15,037 bases of DNA from positions 1 to 15,037 of the forward strand of contig DATEKI010000034.1 of assembly GCA_035277545.1 (NCBI GenBank), in the 5' to 3' direction. Of this stretch, positions 14,052 to 15,037 are shown piece after piece. The notes under the pieces were generated by a model that did not search any database, had not been told where the DNA came from, and worked only from the letters and a program-made list of their open reading frames with translations. Position numbers and translations under genes: made by a program. Position 1 is the first letter of the stretch, and each line of letters starts with the position of its first letter. Origin of the DNA: 66-474 sp035277545 (lineage in GTDB: Bacteria; Pseudomonadota; Gammaproteobacteria; Xanthomonadales; Rhodanobacteraceae).

Positions 14052-15037
14052 TCAGCGGCGCGCGAGCGCACGATGACCGATGTCGCTGCGATGGAACGCG
14101 CCGTCGAAATGGATGCGGTCGATCGTGGCGTAGGCGCGATCGCGAGCTCGCGACAGGTCGTCGCCCAATGCGCATACGCAGAGCACGCGGCCGCCGGCGG
14201 TGACGCTGTTGCCTCTGGCGTCGAGTTTGGTACCTGCGTGGAAGACCTTCACGCCGGCATCGAATTCGGAATCGAGGCCTGAAATCGCGTCGCCGCTTTT
14301 CGGCTTGCCGGGATAACCCTGGGCCGCGATCACGACGCCCAGCGACGGGCGCGGGTCCCACTCCGCTTCGGCCCGGTCGAGTTCTCCGTCGAGCGCCGCT
14401 TCGATCAACTCCGCGAAATCCGATTGCAGGCGCTGCATGACCGGCTGCGTCTCGGGATCGCCGAAGCGCACGTTGAATTCGATGACCTTCGGCGCGCCGG
14501 TCTTGTCGATCATCAAGCCAGCGTAGAGGAACCCGGTGAACGGCGTGCCTTCGGCGGCCATGCCGCGCAACGTCGGCTCGATGACTTCCGCGCGGATGCG
14601 GCGCTCGACTTCCGGCGTCACCACCGGCGCCGGCGAATACGCGCCCATGCCGCCGGTGTTGGGCCCGGTGTCACCGTCACCGACGCGCTTGTGGTCCTGG
14701 CTGGATGCCATCGGCAGATAGTGCACGCCGTCGGCCATCACGATGTAGCTGGCTTCCTCGCCTTCGAGGAATTCCTCGATCACCACGCGCGCCGAGGCAT
14801 CGCCGAATGCGTGCGCCCCGAGCATGTCGGTGAGTGCATGTTCGGCGTCGGCCAGCGTCATCGCGACCACCACGCCCTTGCCGGCGGCGAGGCCGTCGGC
14901 CTTGATGACGATCGGCGCGCCATGCTTGCGCACGTATTCGAGCGCGGGTTGCAATGCGGCGAACACCGCGTAATGCGCCGTCGGAACGTGGTGGCGCGCG
15001 AGGAAATCCTTGGTGAAGGATTTGGAACCTTCAAGCC
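14052..15037 (-). CDS. purD: Phosphoribosylamine-glycine ligase (GAR synthetase), 5' part outside window
   Basis: The last 327 codons are visible; the coding frame runs off the right edge, where it reads LEGSKSFTKDFLARHHVPTA, part of the central family sequence. The enzyme joins phosphoribosylamine and glycine with ATP in purine synthesis and is cytoplasmic. ATP-grasp signatures present are VIKADGLAAGKGVVVA (about 14861-14908), EEFLEGEEAS, the SSQDHKRVGDGDTGPNTGGM segment, FTGFLYAGLM, and the Mg-binding EFNVRFGDPETQ at about 14445-14480, with the Glu and Asn retained. The C-terminal domain reaches a normal end (HRALARR) at a TGA at 14052-14054. A GTG at 14964-14966 is internal and should not be used as a start. 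No defect is visible in the part present. Confidence 0.96.
   Translation of the reverse strand, partial: LEGSKSFTKDFLARHHVPTAHYAVFAALQPALEYVRKHGAPIVIKADGLAAGKGVVVAMTLADAEHALTDMLGAHAFGDASARVVIEEFLEGEEASYIVMADGVHYLPMASSQDHKRVGDGDTGPNTGGMGAYSPAPVVTPEVERRIRAEVIEPTLRGMAAEGTPFTGFLYAGLMIDKTGAPKVIEFNVRFGDPETQPVMQRLQSDFAELIEAALDGELDRAEAEWDPRPSLGVVIAAQGYPGKPKSGDAISGLDSEFDAGVKVFHAGTKLDARGNSVTAGGRVLCVCALGDDLSRARDRAYATIDRIHFDGAFHRSDIGHRALARR

Noticed and set aside
1..15037. CRISPR arrays, insertion sequences, tRNA or rRNA genes
   Set aside because: I saw no regularly spaced repeats, transposase-like frames with terminal repeats, or tRNA/rRNA sequence patterns in the window.

Overview
The window looks like chromosomal DNA from a GC-rich gammaproteobacterium, most likely in the Xanthomonadales (Lysobacterales), Rhodanobacteraceae-like. 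This rests on three things: the membrane-anchored TolB-like/TPR paralogues with RLKQRKLVQWALAY-type N-termini, the hemC and purD sequences, and the high GC codon use. The genus is inferred, not proven.

Region 1 (1-422) holds the last 31 codons of an unrecognised plus-strand gene and a 325-bp gap with no convincing gene. Region 2 (423-10261) is the striking part: ten plus-strand reading frames in an unbroken chain. Every neighbouring pair overlaps, eight of the nine junctions by ATGA or GTGA and one by 8 bp. The order is: three full-length TolB-like/TPR membrane proteins (623, 627 and 674 aa); a 44-aa stub carrying only the N-terminus of that family; two DUF6090-like single-pass membrane proteins (248 and 257 aa); a 40-aa stub carrying only the N-terminus of the DUF6090-like family; a fourth TolB-like/TPR protein (607 aa, GTG start); a 148-aa chimera of a frameshifted MazE/AbrB-type antitoxin and the C-terminal tail of a TPR paralogue; and a 15-codon stub that starts like a further TolB-like/TPR gene. 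The full-length proteins are predicted to sit in the inner membrane with their C-terminal domains in the periplasm. No cytoplasmic effector domain (CadC-type DNA-binding or cyclase) is present on any of them. The cluster reads as a modular paralogue array in which deletions and fusions left scars that still keep the translational coupling.

Region 3 (10262-12040) has hemC (hydroxymethylbilane synthase) on the minus strand and a divergent 159-aa secreted protein of unknown function. Upstream of that gene lie four CTGAAC/GTTCAG half-sites whose starts are spaced 20, 10 and 20 bp. The gene ends in a strong rho-independent terminator.

Region 4 (12073-15037, minus strand) has a 621-aa fusion of an LplT-type MFS transporter with a PlsC acyltransferase, a REP-like inverted repeat, and the 3' three quarters of purD, which runs off the right edge. 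Regions 3 and 4 are mostly ordinary housekeeping DNA. The novelty lies in the overlapping paralogue chain and in the phased half-sites at 11413-11468.
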